From the NCBI GenBank assembly GCA_949752745.1, contig OX457029.1, forward strand, positions 43,510,500 to 43,574,499: a DNA stretch of 64,000 nucleotides. The letters run 5' to 3'. Below, one piece after another: positions 1 to 10,834 of this stretch (its first letter is position 1; every line of letters begins with the position of its first letter). Below the pieces are notes generated by a model. The model was not told the DNA's origin. It ran no database searches and saw only the letters and a list, made by a program, of their open reading frames with translations. Origin of the DNA: Protula sp. h YS-2021. Its lineage: Eukaryota; Annelida; Polychaeta; Sabellida; Serpulidae. The position numbers and the translations under genes are program-made.

Positions 1-2
1 AT

Positions 3-110
3 TTTAGCAGAGCTTTACAACATACAGTCAATGTCATTGTCTATGCTGAATTTGACAACATTATTGAGATAAGTGCAAATCGCAGCATCCAATTCGACTA
101 CCAGTCATGA
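3..110 (+). CDS. C-terminal 35 residues of an unidentified element-encoded protein (5' partial)
   Basis: Open from the window edge to a TGA at 108-110. The end reads ...VNVIVYAEFDNIIEI..., a short hydrophobic and acidic tail. The stop overlaps the protease start in an ATGA arrangement (ATG at 107), the compact spacing typical of virus-like elements. This supports it as a real gene rather than chance. Its neighbour suggests a virion-related protein, but I do not recognise the family from 35 residues. Confidence 0.4.
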   Translation, partial: FSRALQHTVNVIVYAEFDNIIEISANRSIQFDYQS

Positions 111-429
111 ACACGAAGCAGATCAATGCCATATTGAGCCATGATGTCATGACCAAAGACTTGTTTCAAGGCGTGTTTGCCATAGACCAGTTATCATCTT
201 TAAAACGTGGTGCCTATGTCATCAACACAGACGATCAAGATGAACCAGGAGAACATTGGGTGGCAGTGTATTATGACAAATCCCTGTAGAATATTTTGAC
301 TCTTATGGACTTTTACCTCTAGATGATCGTTTAGAAACGTTTTTAAGAAATGACTATATGTATAATTCCATATCATTACAAACGCCAATATCATCGTCAT
401 GTGGTTTTTATTGTGTATATTATATATAG
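107..429 (+). pseudogene. Adenain-like cysteine protease, frameshifted
   Basis: Small papain-fold (Ulp1/adenain-like) protease that in Maverick-type elements processes virion proteins. The first frame (107-289) carries the GEHWVAVYYD segment with the catalytic His. The +1-shifted frame from about 281 to the TAG at 427-429 carries EYFDSYG (the acidic residue), a LQ pair (oxyanion Gln region) and SSCGFYCVYY with the catalytic Cys. Together they make about 107 residues, close to the usual core size. A one-base indel around 278-286 separates His from Cys, so this copy should not make an active enzyme. The start ATG overlaps the stop of the preceding ORF by four bases. Confidence 0.75.
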
Positions 430-524
430 ACATTATAAACCATTGTTTTATTAATGATGTTGTAGTTAAGTTAGTTAAGTTGTAGTCAACCCAAGTTTCA
501 AACTGTCTTGTTTATTGTGTTTCA

Positions 525-650
525 AACTTTTATTTATAAACTCTATTTACAAACACTATTCACAAACTTTTATTTATAAACATATAATTACAAACTTTTA
601 TTTACAAACTCTATTTACAAACTTTTATTTACAAACACATTCATTTTTCA
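525..650. repeat. AT-rich tandem repeat of an ~18-28 bp CAAACTTTTATTTA-type unit
   Basis: The words CAAACTTTTATTTA and AAACTCTATTTACAAAC recur at least six times between the convergent + and - gene blocks. It sits just beyond both sets of stop codons and may be the spacer between them. Confidence 0.7.
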
Positions 651-1316
651 ATACATTAATCAATGAATGCCATTCATTACAATCTAAATTAATATATGTA
701 TCATAGACATTACATCCACATTTGTAAATGCTATGAAAGGTCACATAACACGCATCACCAAACTTTATCACTTTAACAGTTTCTTGTTCAGACAGTTTCA
801 GTTCATATCCTTCTTCATTCATGTCTATATCCATCACACGCATAGGCTGTGTCAGCTCAATGGATTTGGTACCCCGCTTGAGTCGTATACCTTCCTCTTT
901 GAATTCAAGCATAAGGTTCTTCCCAATCCAATGCTTGCAACAACGGTAAAGACGTTTTTATGTTCACAAGACTGAACAGCTTCTAGGAATCGTAAGACTG
1001 CATGCCAGTTCTTGATATCAAAGTGGATCAAATCTGTATATGGAATATCTGGCACAACTCCATTATAATCCTCTGGATAATCTGGTAAAAGATTTCTCCA
1101 GAATGTCACACGTATGTCAGAATCATGTTCAACCACTAACACTTCAACTTTATTTCCAAATCTACATTTAAACCCATGTTAAAGCGGTATGTTTTGAAAG
1201 TCTTTCCACACTTCAGGTTTAAACCGATAAGCATGTATTATCCGAGAATTTATCATCACTTCATTCCTGTCATTTACAGCGAGGTAAGCATAATCGTTAA
1301 ACACAAGTGCATTCAT
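625..1316 (-). pseudogene. Unrecognised element gene, broken by one nonsense codon and one frameshift
   Basis: A single reading path of about 230 residues can be followed from an ATG near 1314-1316 (begins MNALVFNDYAYLAV) to the stop at 625. It is interrupted by a TAA near 1180 and a one-base shift near 905. The middle part is acidic and aromatic (FWRNLLPDYPEDYNG, DIKNWHAVLRFLEAV). The last part holds several Cys (YKCGCNVYDTY, KNECVCK). I do not recognise the family. It lies directly downstream of the PC4-like gene on the same strand, with only about 15 bases between them, so it probably shared expression with it. The two pieces that remain open are 852-1142 and 625-912. Confidence 0.45.
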
Positions 1317-1331
1317 GATGACAATACCTTG

Positions 1332-1673
1332 TTATGCGCCGTCTTCTTGTCTGCGAAGCCTTTTATCCACTTCTTTCACCTGCTTCTTCAGCATTTTCCA
1401 TTCAGGTATTGTCAGCAAGATACCCTTTTTCGTAGGACGGTTTCTTCCAGTCCCCTTATCTCTGAGGTATTTGCGAATGTTCACCACTCCTTCATTGCTT
1501 TGTTTCATAATCTTGATATACTTTCCTAGAGACAGCATTCTCTCCCACGACTGTGGTGTTGGTGTCGTCTCCACTTTTAATTTCTTGATAGTGTTGCTGG
1601 GATTTTTTACGTTCAAGTCTTTCACTGTATCAGCAAGAGTATCCATATTCGTTGCAGATCTTTTCCGATTCAT
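1332..1673 (-). CDS. PC4-like single-stranded DNA-binding protein
   Basis: Intact 113-residue ORF; the ATG at 1671-1673 is preferred over the in-frame GTG at 1679. The C-terminal 65 residues match the PC4/Sub1 coactivator fold: LGKYIKIM, then VNIRKYLRDK, then PTKKGILLTIPEWKML, then a Lys/Arg-rich helix. The order and spacing are those of the PC4 strand-strand-strand-helix domain, which binds ssDNA and melted promoter DNA. The N-terminal 45 residues are basic and low complexity, like the regulatory tail of PC4. A TATA-like site lies about 55 bases upstream. In this element it may serve as a ssDNA-binding replication factor or as a late transcription factor; that role is inference. It is the only apparently undamaged gene of the element. 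Confidence 0.65.
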   Translation of the reverse strand: MNRKRSATNMDTLADTVKDLNVKNPSNTIKKLKVETTPTPQSWERMLSLGKYIKIMKQSNEGVVNIRKYLRDKGTGRNRPTKKGILLTIPEWKMLKKQVKEVDKRLRRQEDGA

Positions 1674-1727
1674 GTTCACGCTCCAGTGTTCACACCTTAA
1701 CTAACTCTCAAGTTGAAGTGTCTCGCC

Positions 1728-1735
1728 CTTATATA
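1728..1735 (-). promoter_or_regulatory. TATA box for the PC4-like gene
   Basis: On the minus strand this reads TATATAAG inside GTATATAAGG, about 55 bases upstream of the ATG at 1673. An identical GTATATAAGG occurs on the same strand at 5989-5998. Confidence 0.5.
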
Positions 1736-1782
1736 CTGTAATGTCCATGTGCCAAAGTGGAATAGCCATCATTCAGCACATA

Positions 1783-4700
1783 TCACTTGTCACCATAGGG
1801 GTAGAGAGCCACTTTCCTCATCTTCTCCCAGAAAATCTGGTAGTCATGACTTCGAATGATGTGCCCTGTAGCCATCGTTTGCGTTCGGTTGAACAAACTG
1901 TCTTTATACTGCTTATGTTTCATTTTCGGCCTAAGCCCAACAAACTCTTCAATCGGAATGCCCGCCATCTCATCTTTCATTTTCCCAAGCACTTTTTTGT
2001 TCACGTTGGAATGCAGGGAATGATCTGACGGATAGTTACTTGTGTCGAACAAGTCATCATCTTGCTGCATATCCTTGTAGATATCGTCCGTTTCTATGTC
2101 ATAACATAGACTGTCGGTGTGGCTGAACAACAGCTTGGCGTCGGGATACTTGGTCATGATGTTGTTGTAATGAAAGTGAAACATGAGCACTTTGCTAAGG
2201 TCGAGAAAGGTGAAGCCGACTTGAATGGGTTTATCCAGAAGCAGATCCACTTTGTGCAAATGTACCGTGGTCAAATCTTCGTTGAAAATTTTGAATTTGT
2301 GGAATGAAGGTGTGACCACAAGTTTCTTGAACCGCTTTTCCTGATGAACGAGTTCAACACTGATTCGCTTTCTCACATTTTCCATGGTTTTGCCCTGCAC
2401 AGAGTTATTCATCAATTTGAAAAAGTCTCGCTCAAACGGGTTCTTGACCAACTTTCTCTTTCCCGTGTTCAACGAGATGTATTTCTCCAACCATTTGCTC
2501 TGTGCATGCATGATGGCACGATGCACCTTAGTGACCTCCAATCCCAGTGAGACATATTGCTGTAAATTTCTATAATGAAGCACATATTTCTTCTTGTCAC
2601 ACAAGTTGGGAATGAGCTTTTCACTAGGTTTGTCTGTAATATTTAGATTTTTCCGTAGCTTCTGACTATGTTCTAAAATGCATCCAATCTCATCATCTTC
2701 ATCCACATCCATAAAGTCGATGGATTCTGGCTCGCTCATCCACATAAATCCACTTTCCGGCATGCTTTGTGACATGGCCCAACCATACAGGTTGTTTGCA
2801 TCCAGGCACACCAAGTAGTTGGTTGGTTTCGTGGGATCGTAATCTGCTACGTAGGAGTTATTTGCTTTCGCATACTTGTGTGTAATGACAGATATTCCTC
2901 CGTAGACCTTGTTCAACCATTTGGTACATATCAATGTCGTTGATCAATTCCAACTTCACCTTTGTCGCTTTTAACATGGTATCCCACGACAGTCCGGGCG
3001 CTGCATAGTAGTGAGCAGGATCCAATTCATACGCGTTGAGACATACTTGACGAAAATTTTCAAACAGCTAGCAGTAGCACATATGATTTCAGGTACAGGT
3101 CATGGTATTCGCCAAATGAAATACAGTTGAATGTCTCCCACACCTTCTGCGCATGCGCATAATCCTCATCGCTAATGTCCTCTTCACTGAGCAGACTGCA
3201 AAACTTGTCCTTTGACGGCAGTTGTGTTTCAGCAAACTTGGATGACTCATCCACGTAATCATAAGGGTACACCCCCTTTCTCAACAGTAAATCTTGTTGG
3301 TTGCTATCGTGAATGTGTGACGTCATGTTATAAAAGTTGTCTTTCCCTTCTGCCGCCAGGTTGGATACCAACTTCTGTACAGAAGCACTCATAAACTGGT
3401 AACTATCTGTAAATTTCAGATTGCTCATGGTGAATGCAATATATTTCTCAACGGTGTTGGGAATGACTGTAATGGTTTCATTTGTGAACTTCTCAATTTC
3501 TTCCATGATCAAATGACTGTCATAGCCTCGCCAATCGTGGAAAAACACAGGAATGATAAAAGAATCTTTAACATCCTGCTTATCCTTTCGAAGTCGGAAT
3601 TGTAAATTGCATTCACTATGTGCAGCTCCGCGATATTTGCCATTGACATGGTCATGATCTGTCACACGACCTGCTCTTAGAGGCTCATGACAAATGTAAC
3701 AATCGACAGCGTTCTTGAAATCCTTCTCATCTTCACGAGTCATGACCATTTTCTTTGGCTGTTGCAAGCCATGCACAATACGATCACGCTCATTCACCAT
3801 ATGGTCTAAAAAGACTTTCACGGCATTATCTCCTCGATACTGGACTGGTGCACGTGTGTCATACTGGCTGACAACCACATAGGCAAAGCTTTTGGACGAT
3901 GTTGTTGATACTTGTCTCCTTCTTCATGCTTTTTCGTGAAACATTCAAAGTCTGCATAAATCACAAAAGGTGCTCGCTGTTGTTTAGCTACATTCTTGAA
4001 CTTGATAAAAGGTTTCTTGGGGAATGATAAACGTTGTGCTCCATGCTTGCCACACACTTCACGATGCTCGTCTAAAAGATCTTGTCGCATAAACCCGTGA
4101 AGACAGTTAAAACAATAAAATGCTGCAGCCTTATGCTTTGATCGATAAGCCATAAGTCTGCTGAAATCTTGATGATGCAGTAATGTCTTTTCTGGTCATT
4201 GCTAATCAAAAGCAAGTTGATTTCTCTGGCACTGGTGTTTCGGCTCAGTTGTATCGGAACAACTACATCATGTTCATATCCAAACACGTTGATAGACACA
4301 TCATTCTCCTTTTCAAATTTTGGAATGTCTGTAATCGGTGTTGGAAATGTCATGCCTATTGATTCACACGCTCTGGCTTTCTATATGTTGAAGGGCCAAG
4401 GTGAGCCAATACAGACCATAAGAAACACTTGTTGTCTTTATTCTGAATGTCTATCACAGCCTTTGTATTCTTTACTTTCTTCGGCAGTTTGATAAAACTG
4501 CTCGCTTCCAGAGGTGCTGATGTAGCTGTATGCACTTCAGTATACAGTATGTTATCCAACACCCAGCCAGAACCTTGTCGCTCATGTTCATCAAATTTCA
4601 AAGTTCATCAAACCAGAAGCCTATAAAGAATTGGTAAACAATTCTTTATAGGCCTCAGGCAAGTCCTGCTCAATATCTGCTGGATTGTATGCTGTATATG

Positions 4701-5271
4701 TTGGACTGCTGAAAAAGGCGTTATTCACTTGTTCTATAATAACACCTTCAGCATTCGCCGCCAGTTTCTTGAAGCGCGCATGTACGACAATGTACCATTT
4801 CATTCCATGGTTTAACGTTTCTAACAAATGTCTCTTGATCCGATTCTCTTGTTGTCGCATTTCAAGTAGCAAATCTGATCCATCCTCAGGCTCAAACGGT
4901 CTTTCCTGTGCGTTTTCACCAAGACTCACTCTTCTACCTCTGTCTACTTGCACTGTCTTTTGTTCTTCCATCATACATGCATGTGCCTCAAACGCATCCA
5001 AAGATGGAAATATCTTAGCGCATTTACATCAGAGGACTAAATCAGGTCTATCAACACCATCTTGCGCCGTCTTTCGTCTCTTGGCTTCAGTCTTCTCAAC
5101 AAGCTCTTCATGAGCACATTTCAACTTGGCTGGTTTGCATGTATGTGCCACGAACAATTCCATAGATGGAAATGTCACATCACAATCATGACAGTAAATT
5201 GGTGCCATCGTTGTTGTTGTTGTTGCTAGAACTGAAATGGGGCGAAATACACGTTTCACTCTTCCTTTCAT
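1783..5271 (-). pseudogene. Protein-primed family-B DNA polymerase (pPolB) with N-terminal zinc fingers, multiply frameshifted
   Basis: About 1,150 codons spread over several frames: 5029-5271, 4621-5001, 4356-4601, 4072-4353, 3818-4153, 3060-3878 and 1783-2934. Two C2H2-like fingers come first (CHDCDVTFPSMELFVAHTC; the second has FPSLDAFEAHAC). Next are the usual N-terminal domain, ExoI (YADFEC), a CxxC...DHDHVNGKYRGAAH zinc/HNH-like insert, ExoII (FHDWRGYDSHLI), and polymerase motifs A (DANNLYGWAMSQ, near 2800), B (KLMNNSVQGKT) and C (SHTDSL, near 2120). Breaks lie near 2905, 3065, 3880, 4160 and 4355, with another between 4601 and 4621 and a stop near 5030. ExoIII Asp is Tyr (3081-3083) and the first Asp of motif C is His (2119-2121). 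It would have replicated the element from a protein primer. Confidence 0.85.
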
Positions 5272-5275
5272 ACCA

Positions 5276-5520
5276 CTTCGATGTAATCAAAATATGGTGT
5301 GTAACTTGCTCAAACTTACTCAAACTTGTTCAAACTTGCTGACTCAGCAGAATTTATGACTGATTCATATGAATGACATGTATATTTCACTCATGCTTTT
5401 ATGCTACTTTGATGTAATCAAAATATGGTGTGTAACTTGTTCAAACTTGTTCAAACTCGTTAAAATTGCTGACTCAACAAAATTTATCACTGGTTGATAT
5501 GAATGTCTCATTTCACCTAC
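5276..5520. repeat. Tandem pair of ~131-bp repeats upstream of pPolB
   Basis: The word ATGTAATCAAAATATGGTG starts at 5281 and again at 5412. Each copy continues through repeated TTCAAACTTG words, a GCTGACTCA motif and a GATATGAATG tail. It lies in the 5' region of the minus-strand polymerase gene and may be a regulatory or subterminal repeat. Confidence 0.75.
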
Positions 5521-5615
5521 AGCTGTAGAGTTATACAGCTGCACAGCAGAGACATCTGGCGGTGAAGCCTGACGATTGTATTCATCCGCCAACATGGTAT
5601 TCATCCGCGAACTGT

Positions 5616-5881
5616 AAACTAGATATAAAATGAATGAAACAGTGAAATTTTCATTCAAATCGATCAACTATAGCGAAAGTTATCTCACTTTAAAGTTAAA
5701 ATGGCTGCATGTCACAATAATGCATACAACCACATGTGTAAATAGCCCATGACTACCTTATAGCATACAGCCAGCTGCACAAATAGCCCGTGACCACTTT
5801 ATAACAAAACTAGATAGAAAACTGAATAAAACAGTGAAATTTTCATTCAAATCGATCAACTATAGCGAAAGTTATCACACT
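5616..5881. repeat. Tandem pair of ~190-bp repeats with ~40-bp sub-repeats
   Basis: The segment from AAACTAGATA through GCGAAAGTTATC occurs at 5616-5685 and again about 190 bases later at 5806-5877, nearly identical. Between them AAATAGCCCATGAC and AAATAGCCCGTGAC form a shorter repeat about 40 bases apart. A small ORF here (5404-5667, minus) is not kept in the second copy and looks spurious. Confidence 0.75.
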
Positions 5882-5988
5882 TTTTTTACTTTTGTTTACA
5901 AAGTTTCAATGATGCTTACAACCACTTATGCAAATAACCACTTACTAATATGACTGTCACTGTTGTTGCAGTGAGTGGGGAGCTCATC

Positions 5989-5996
5989 CTTATATA
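5989..5996 (-). promoter_or_regulatory. TATA-like site, same word as the PC4 promoter
   Basis: Minus-strand TATATAAG within GTATATAAGG, about 720 bases upstream of the polymerase start. Useful only if a leader or an intron joins it to the polymerase; otherwise it may be unrelated. Confidence 0.3.
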
Positions 5997-6050
5997 CCAC
6001 TCAGACCGCATGAAAAACTCGCCAAACAGCTCTTGTTCTCAGCTGACTTG

Positions 6051-9000
6051 GAAGAATGACGCCATGTTTTCAAATGTAGCGACATAAAGGTAATTTTAAA
6101 AAGAAATATCACCCGAGGAACCTAAATTTATTCAAATCTTAGACAAATTTTAATCAAATCTGCAGGAGGCACCGCATTTGGGAAAAAATTAAAATATTTC
6201 CACATGGTCAACAGGAAAAATTCATACACAGTTTAGAAGTAACCCGATAAAAACTGTGGGTGAAGAAGCATTACAAGCAAAACGCTACATTCGAATGAAG
6301 AGCCGACACTTGCCCTCACTGGCGTTAGTTAAAAAAGCCGGCGAAATCACTTGGTCTAAAACACACAAATAAATAAAGAAAAAAGCAAAAAACAAACAAA
6401 CAAACAAACAAAACAAGAAACGCCTAAGCCGTAATTACTTAGTGTTGGCACTGAATATGAGATACCCTTGCCATTCTCGTAGCTGAGTGTCATGATTTTG
6501 ACATGACACTCTACTTGCTTCTCGTTTTCAATCATATAATGTCATAAAGTAGATTAAATCCGAATTTGCTTTGTAGTTTATTGCTAAGTTGGAGTCAGCA
6601 GTATTTAACGAAACCATAGAATGCAACATCCATTCTGTCTGATGTACATTGAGACCCTGATGAAAACGGTTACTTGCCATTCTAGTTAGAAAAACAAGCA
6701 AATTCGAAAAGTGAAGAAATTTATTGCAATGCCCATTTAATGCGAACACTTACAAGCTGATTACAAGGAACAGGATATGGAAATTTTACAGCGATGTGGA
6801 AATATGACAAAATGTAAAGCTTTGTCTAAAACCCATATTTTAAAACAGTCTTCATTAAAATAAGCAAGTTTGTACTTCAGGTCTTTCCGATGGTGATGTC
6901 ACTTTTACTGCACTTTCTGGATTATAAAGGAAAAACATTACAATTTTAATTTTCTTTCAATATATATACACGTGCGAACATAAAAAGCCATCACATCACC
7001 TTTTAAAAACTATTTCACATATTATTCAACCCCTTGAATAGCCAACTTGTGAACATGTTTCTGGCAAAAGGGAATTATGTTGATTTCTGCCAGTTTTTTT
7101 ATCCTTTCTTTATACCTTTATCCGAACCGAACTCAGTCGAAACGCAAAAGTCGAACTAGGAACCTGCTTCTCTCATAAAGGAAGTTATTAAAGTTTTTAA
7201 CCGCTGGCCGTCATATAAGGCTCTCCTTCTAAACTGAAACACAAAAGCACGATTATGTATCTCCAGATAACTCACCACGCACAGAGTCTGGGTAGGAGAG
7301 GTGGCGGACTAGGCCAGTCGGCACTAACATTTATTGCCTTTGTTGGGAGACAATATTATACATAGGCATTACGTAAAAACTACAAAATTAACTTTTAATG
7401 ATATATTCACAAAGAGATAGGCATAACTTTTAACACTTACGCAGATAATGCACAATTTAAACTCTTTATAACTGAAAAAGACATTACTATTTTTGTGTAC
7501 ACTCTCCAAATTTAAAGTCGAGATTGGAGCCGAAAAGTTACAAAGCACAAAATTTTGTGGTTACGGTGCAAAGGCGAAGGACGCATAGGTAGCTTTCTGG
7601 GCACGGCAATAGAAAAATATGGTTTCATTCGCTTGGCTCACCCTGCTGTCATTAAACCCAGATCTGTCCCCTTATTAAGCAACGGTTTTTTCACATAAGC
7701 TCCACCGCTTTCTTCTTGTTTTGAATACAGCCTTTGATAGACAGACTTGCAAGCCAAATGCAGATCGCTTCAACCTCACAGCCATTAACAGACTTATGAT
7801 AATAATAAAAAAATCAGCAAGGTAGAAATTGAACAAAATTGGACAGAAAAATAGTGGACTAGATTACAAAATTTACATAAATTTCCGCTTTTTATTGAAG
7901 TTTTATTCAGGATTAAAGATAGACTGTTTTTGAAAAAAGTGGCAAAAGGTGCCCCTTTTCCAACTCTTCTGCATCTGATTTAAGGCTGGAAGAGTCGAGC
8001 TTTTTAATTTGTGGGACTCTTCGAAGAGCAAGATAAAAGTGAGTCGTGTTGCTGACTGGAATAGCAACACACAAAAAATGAGCGTATTATAAGGTACCCA
8101 AGCGACGCCGTCGTCATACAGATTGTTCTCTAATTGCCAGTTCTACCAGGGTGGCACAGTTGATCCAGTCGTACCATTCTCATCAATTCGAGGTTTTAGT
8201 ATCAAATGAATGTCTTCTACTTGAGAGTATAATACTTCTCGAGAAATTCCAAACTATTTTTTTTAAAAGCTCCACAATCCCATCCCGGAATGTTAAAAAT
8301 GGACAACTTGGCAAAACCATACTTTTGATAGTCTAACATTGAAAAGAAAAACGTGAAAAAAGTGAATAGTTGCACTGCGTATTTAGATATGAGTAGATCA
8401 CTGACCAGAGCAACACTTCATCTATGGGGGTGTTCGGATCAACCATGTAAAGAATATACATCAATTTCTCTACCCTATATTTATCGTCATCGTGGAACCA
8501 CTTTCAAGATGAACTGAGACACTAATCATTGATAAAATCACCGCCTTCGAAACTAAACAGTTTTGCAAGAACTGTTCCAGATATGGCATCGCAGAGGGAA
8601 AGATATTAACACTACTTAATGCATGAGAAATTTGCCAACTTTCTGCTGATGCATCGTTCTACGAAGAATTCAATGACCAAAGAAACTTCTGCTCTATTAT
8701 TTCTGGGAGGTGAAAGAAAGATCTACTTGATCTGGCGAAATCTACCGAAAATTAAAGATCAAAGCAAACAAAAATCTGTCAATGTAAATAAAGAAGTGCT
8801 TGTGAGTGCTTAAAAATAGACATTTGCTGCTATTACTAAGATTGGAAGATTGGAACTCTCAAGTATGAGATTTTGTGGATCGTATCATTCGGAGACGTCA
8901 TGCTGATAAAATCCACCGTTTACAGCTCCCAGGCGAAGAGTTATCCAAGCCGAATTATACAAGCCGATTTTTGCTTGCTTAACTTTAGAGAGAATTATTT

Positions 9001-9570
9001 AGTTGCTCACCAGATTAATTTGAGCGATTCATCAGTATAGATTGATTCGATATTTCGGTATTTTATTCAATATTAATTTTGTAAAATGCCCCAATATTAA
9101 TTTTTTATCACAGCAGTAAATAGCAAAACTACATAAATGCTTAAATTTTCGAGCTGGAAAGTAAATTTCATAATAATTTGATTAAGATATATTCTTAAAG
9201 GTACTATTTTGCTTTGGTCTAAATTAAAATATAGTCTGAATTTTAAAGCTGGTAGTAAAACAGACAAAACGCATAGCAATCTCAAAGTTAACATCTGAAG
9301 TGCTACATAAGGGTAGCATTTTAGATGCCTTTAAACTCCAAGCAGCTAAAACACTGAAGCAAAAAACATCTTGGATTTCCTTTTCCCCTCTACTACTTTA
9401 AAAAAGTAACCAACAAACGTAACCCGGGGTGGGGGTTAGGTGAAAACAAATTCCTGTTTCGATTCGCAAACTACAGGTAGCAGGGGGTTGGCTTCCTGTA
9501 CTTTACCAAACGAAAATCTATCTTGTAGAGACTCTTTTCTATGTTTTTTTAATTTTCATGTATTTTATAT
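6051..9570. other. Gene-free AT-rich stretch
   Basis: Short chance ORFs only (for example 8151-8336 and 8619-8813), with no recognisable domain, exon pattern or RNA gene on either strand. A short AAAC-rich simple repeat lies near 6390-6410. Confidence 0.5.
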
Positions 9571-9724
9571 CTTACCAAAATGTGCCAAAAATTAAAATAT
9601 GCTGCGTTTCTGCACTGATATTGTCATATTATGTATTTGTGATAGAAGAAATAACTAGCGGACATGCGGATAATCACTTTCTAATTACTTTCGCTATCGT
9701 TAATATGGGATATTACACATAAAT
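9571..9724 (+). repeat. Left arm of a long inverted repeat
   Basis: Begins CTTACCAAAATG and ends near ATTACACATAAAT. About 130 bases match the reverse complement of 10658-10834 at high identity, including GTATTTGTGATAGAAGAAAT. See the right arm. Confidence 0.8.
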
Positions 9725-10657
9725 TGGAATAATCGTGAAGCTAAACACCAAAGAAACAAACATTGCTTTCCATGATTGAACACATAAATATCCGAAAGTT
9801 TTAAAAATTCTAGAAGAAACTCGTATTCTTGAGCACATTTAGTGCTAGATAGACTCTCACAATTAAATAGAATATGAAACGTTATGAAATGTAACTAAGT
9901 GTAAAGGAAATTCGCATCTTTTTGGCCCAGCTGACTTTGTCACGTTGTGAGTGTGTGTTAGACTATTTTTTGAAATACAAAGTTATACGAAGTAATCATT
10001 TGATTTTGGCGGAATAGCAGCCGTTTGAAATTTGTCATTTGCCTACTATAAAAACCCGTTGTCTATTACATGATAAGTATTGAACATGGGTAGGTGCCTT
10101 TGATATATTAATAACTGCAGAGCGTGGCGGAAGAGGATAATACGAGCGCGGGGAGGGGGTGGTTTGTTTGCGTGGTGTTTAAGGTCCCGTTTACGAACAA
10201 TGAAAGCTAAATTAGGACGCAGAAATAAAGATTGCTCTAAGCTTCTTAGCAACAAACGTCAATGCTGTTTGTCACAATAATAGTTATAATAATAAAAAAA
10301 TCATAGTACATATTTATGTAGTTATTATACAAATGGTGGACATAGAAATCAAGATTTCTATGATATTGTCCGTCGCTCATTCCGTCCCTGTTTATTTTTC
10401 ACGACGTAACTATATAACTGTTCATTGCAGATCGTGAAAATTTGTGTTCATGGAGAATATACTAAGACTGTGCAGCGTCGGACATTATAAGAAAACTGAT
10501 TGTTAGTAACATCTTTTCGAATTTGTTACTTTTGTGATCACCTTCGTTTTGATACTTTTTGACTGCGGTTTACCGAATGATAAAGGAAATAGTGTGCCCA
10601 GGTAGAAGCAATATTTGCCTCTTTGTTTCCTTGGTTTTTAATCTCACGATAACTTAC

Positions 10658-10834
10658 ATTTATGTATAATAATCCTTGTTAATGATAGCGAAAATAATTA
10701 GAAAGTGGCTCTCCGCATGTCCTCTTGTTATTTCTTCTATCACAAATACGTAATATGACAATATGGGTACAGAAACACAACATATTTTAATTTTTTTTGT
10801 ACATTTTGTTGGTACATATTGTTGGCTTGGTAAG
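10658..10834 (-). repeat. Right arm of a long inverted repeat
   Basis: Reverse complement matches 9571-9724. It carries about 20 extra bases near its outer end (AAGCCAACAATATGTACC region). The arms enclose about 930 bp with no ORF, which suggests a non-autonomous DNA transposon or foldback element. Confidence 0.8.

Larger units (their letters stand above)
1..6050. mobile_element. Degraded Maverick/Polinton or adintovirus-like element (left end outside window)
   Basis: Virus-like large DNA element recognised from an adenain-type cysteine protease next to a protein-primed family-B DNA polymerase, the hallmark pair of Maverick/Polinton and adintovirus-like elements. A PC4-like DNA-binding protein and an unknown gene lie between them. 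The protease side is coded on + and the polymerase side on -, so the two gene blocks converge near 430-625. Frameshifts and nonsense codons occur in at least three of the genes, so this copy is dead. Capsid, ATPase and integrase genes would have to lie left of position 1. The right boundary is not resolved: coding ends at 5271, tandem repeats run to about 5880, and a TATA-like site lies at 5989. No terminal inverted repeat could be confirmed. Confidence 0.75.

Noticed and set aside
5404..5667. 87-residue minus-strand ORF upstream of pPolB
   Set aside because: It lies across the tandem repeats and its start is not kept as an ORF in the second repeat copy; no domain.
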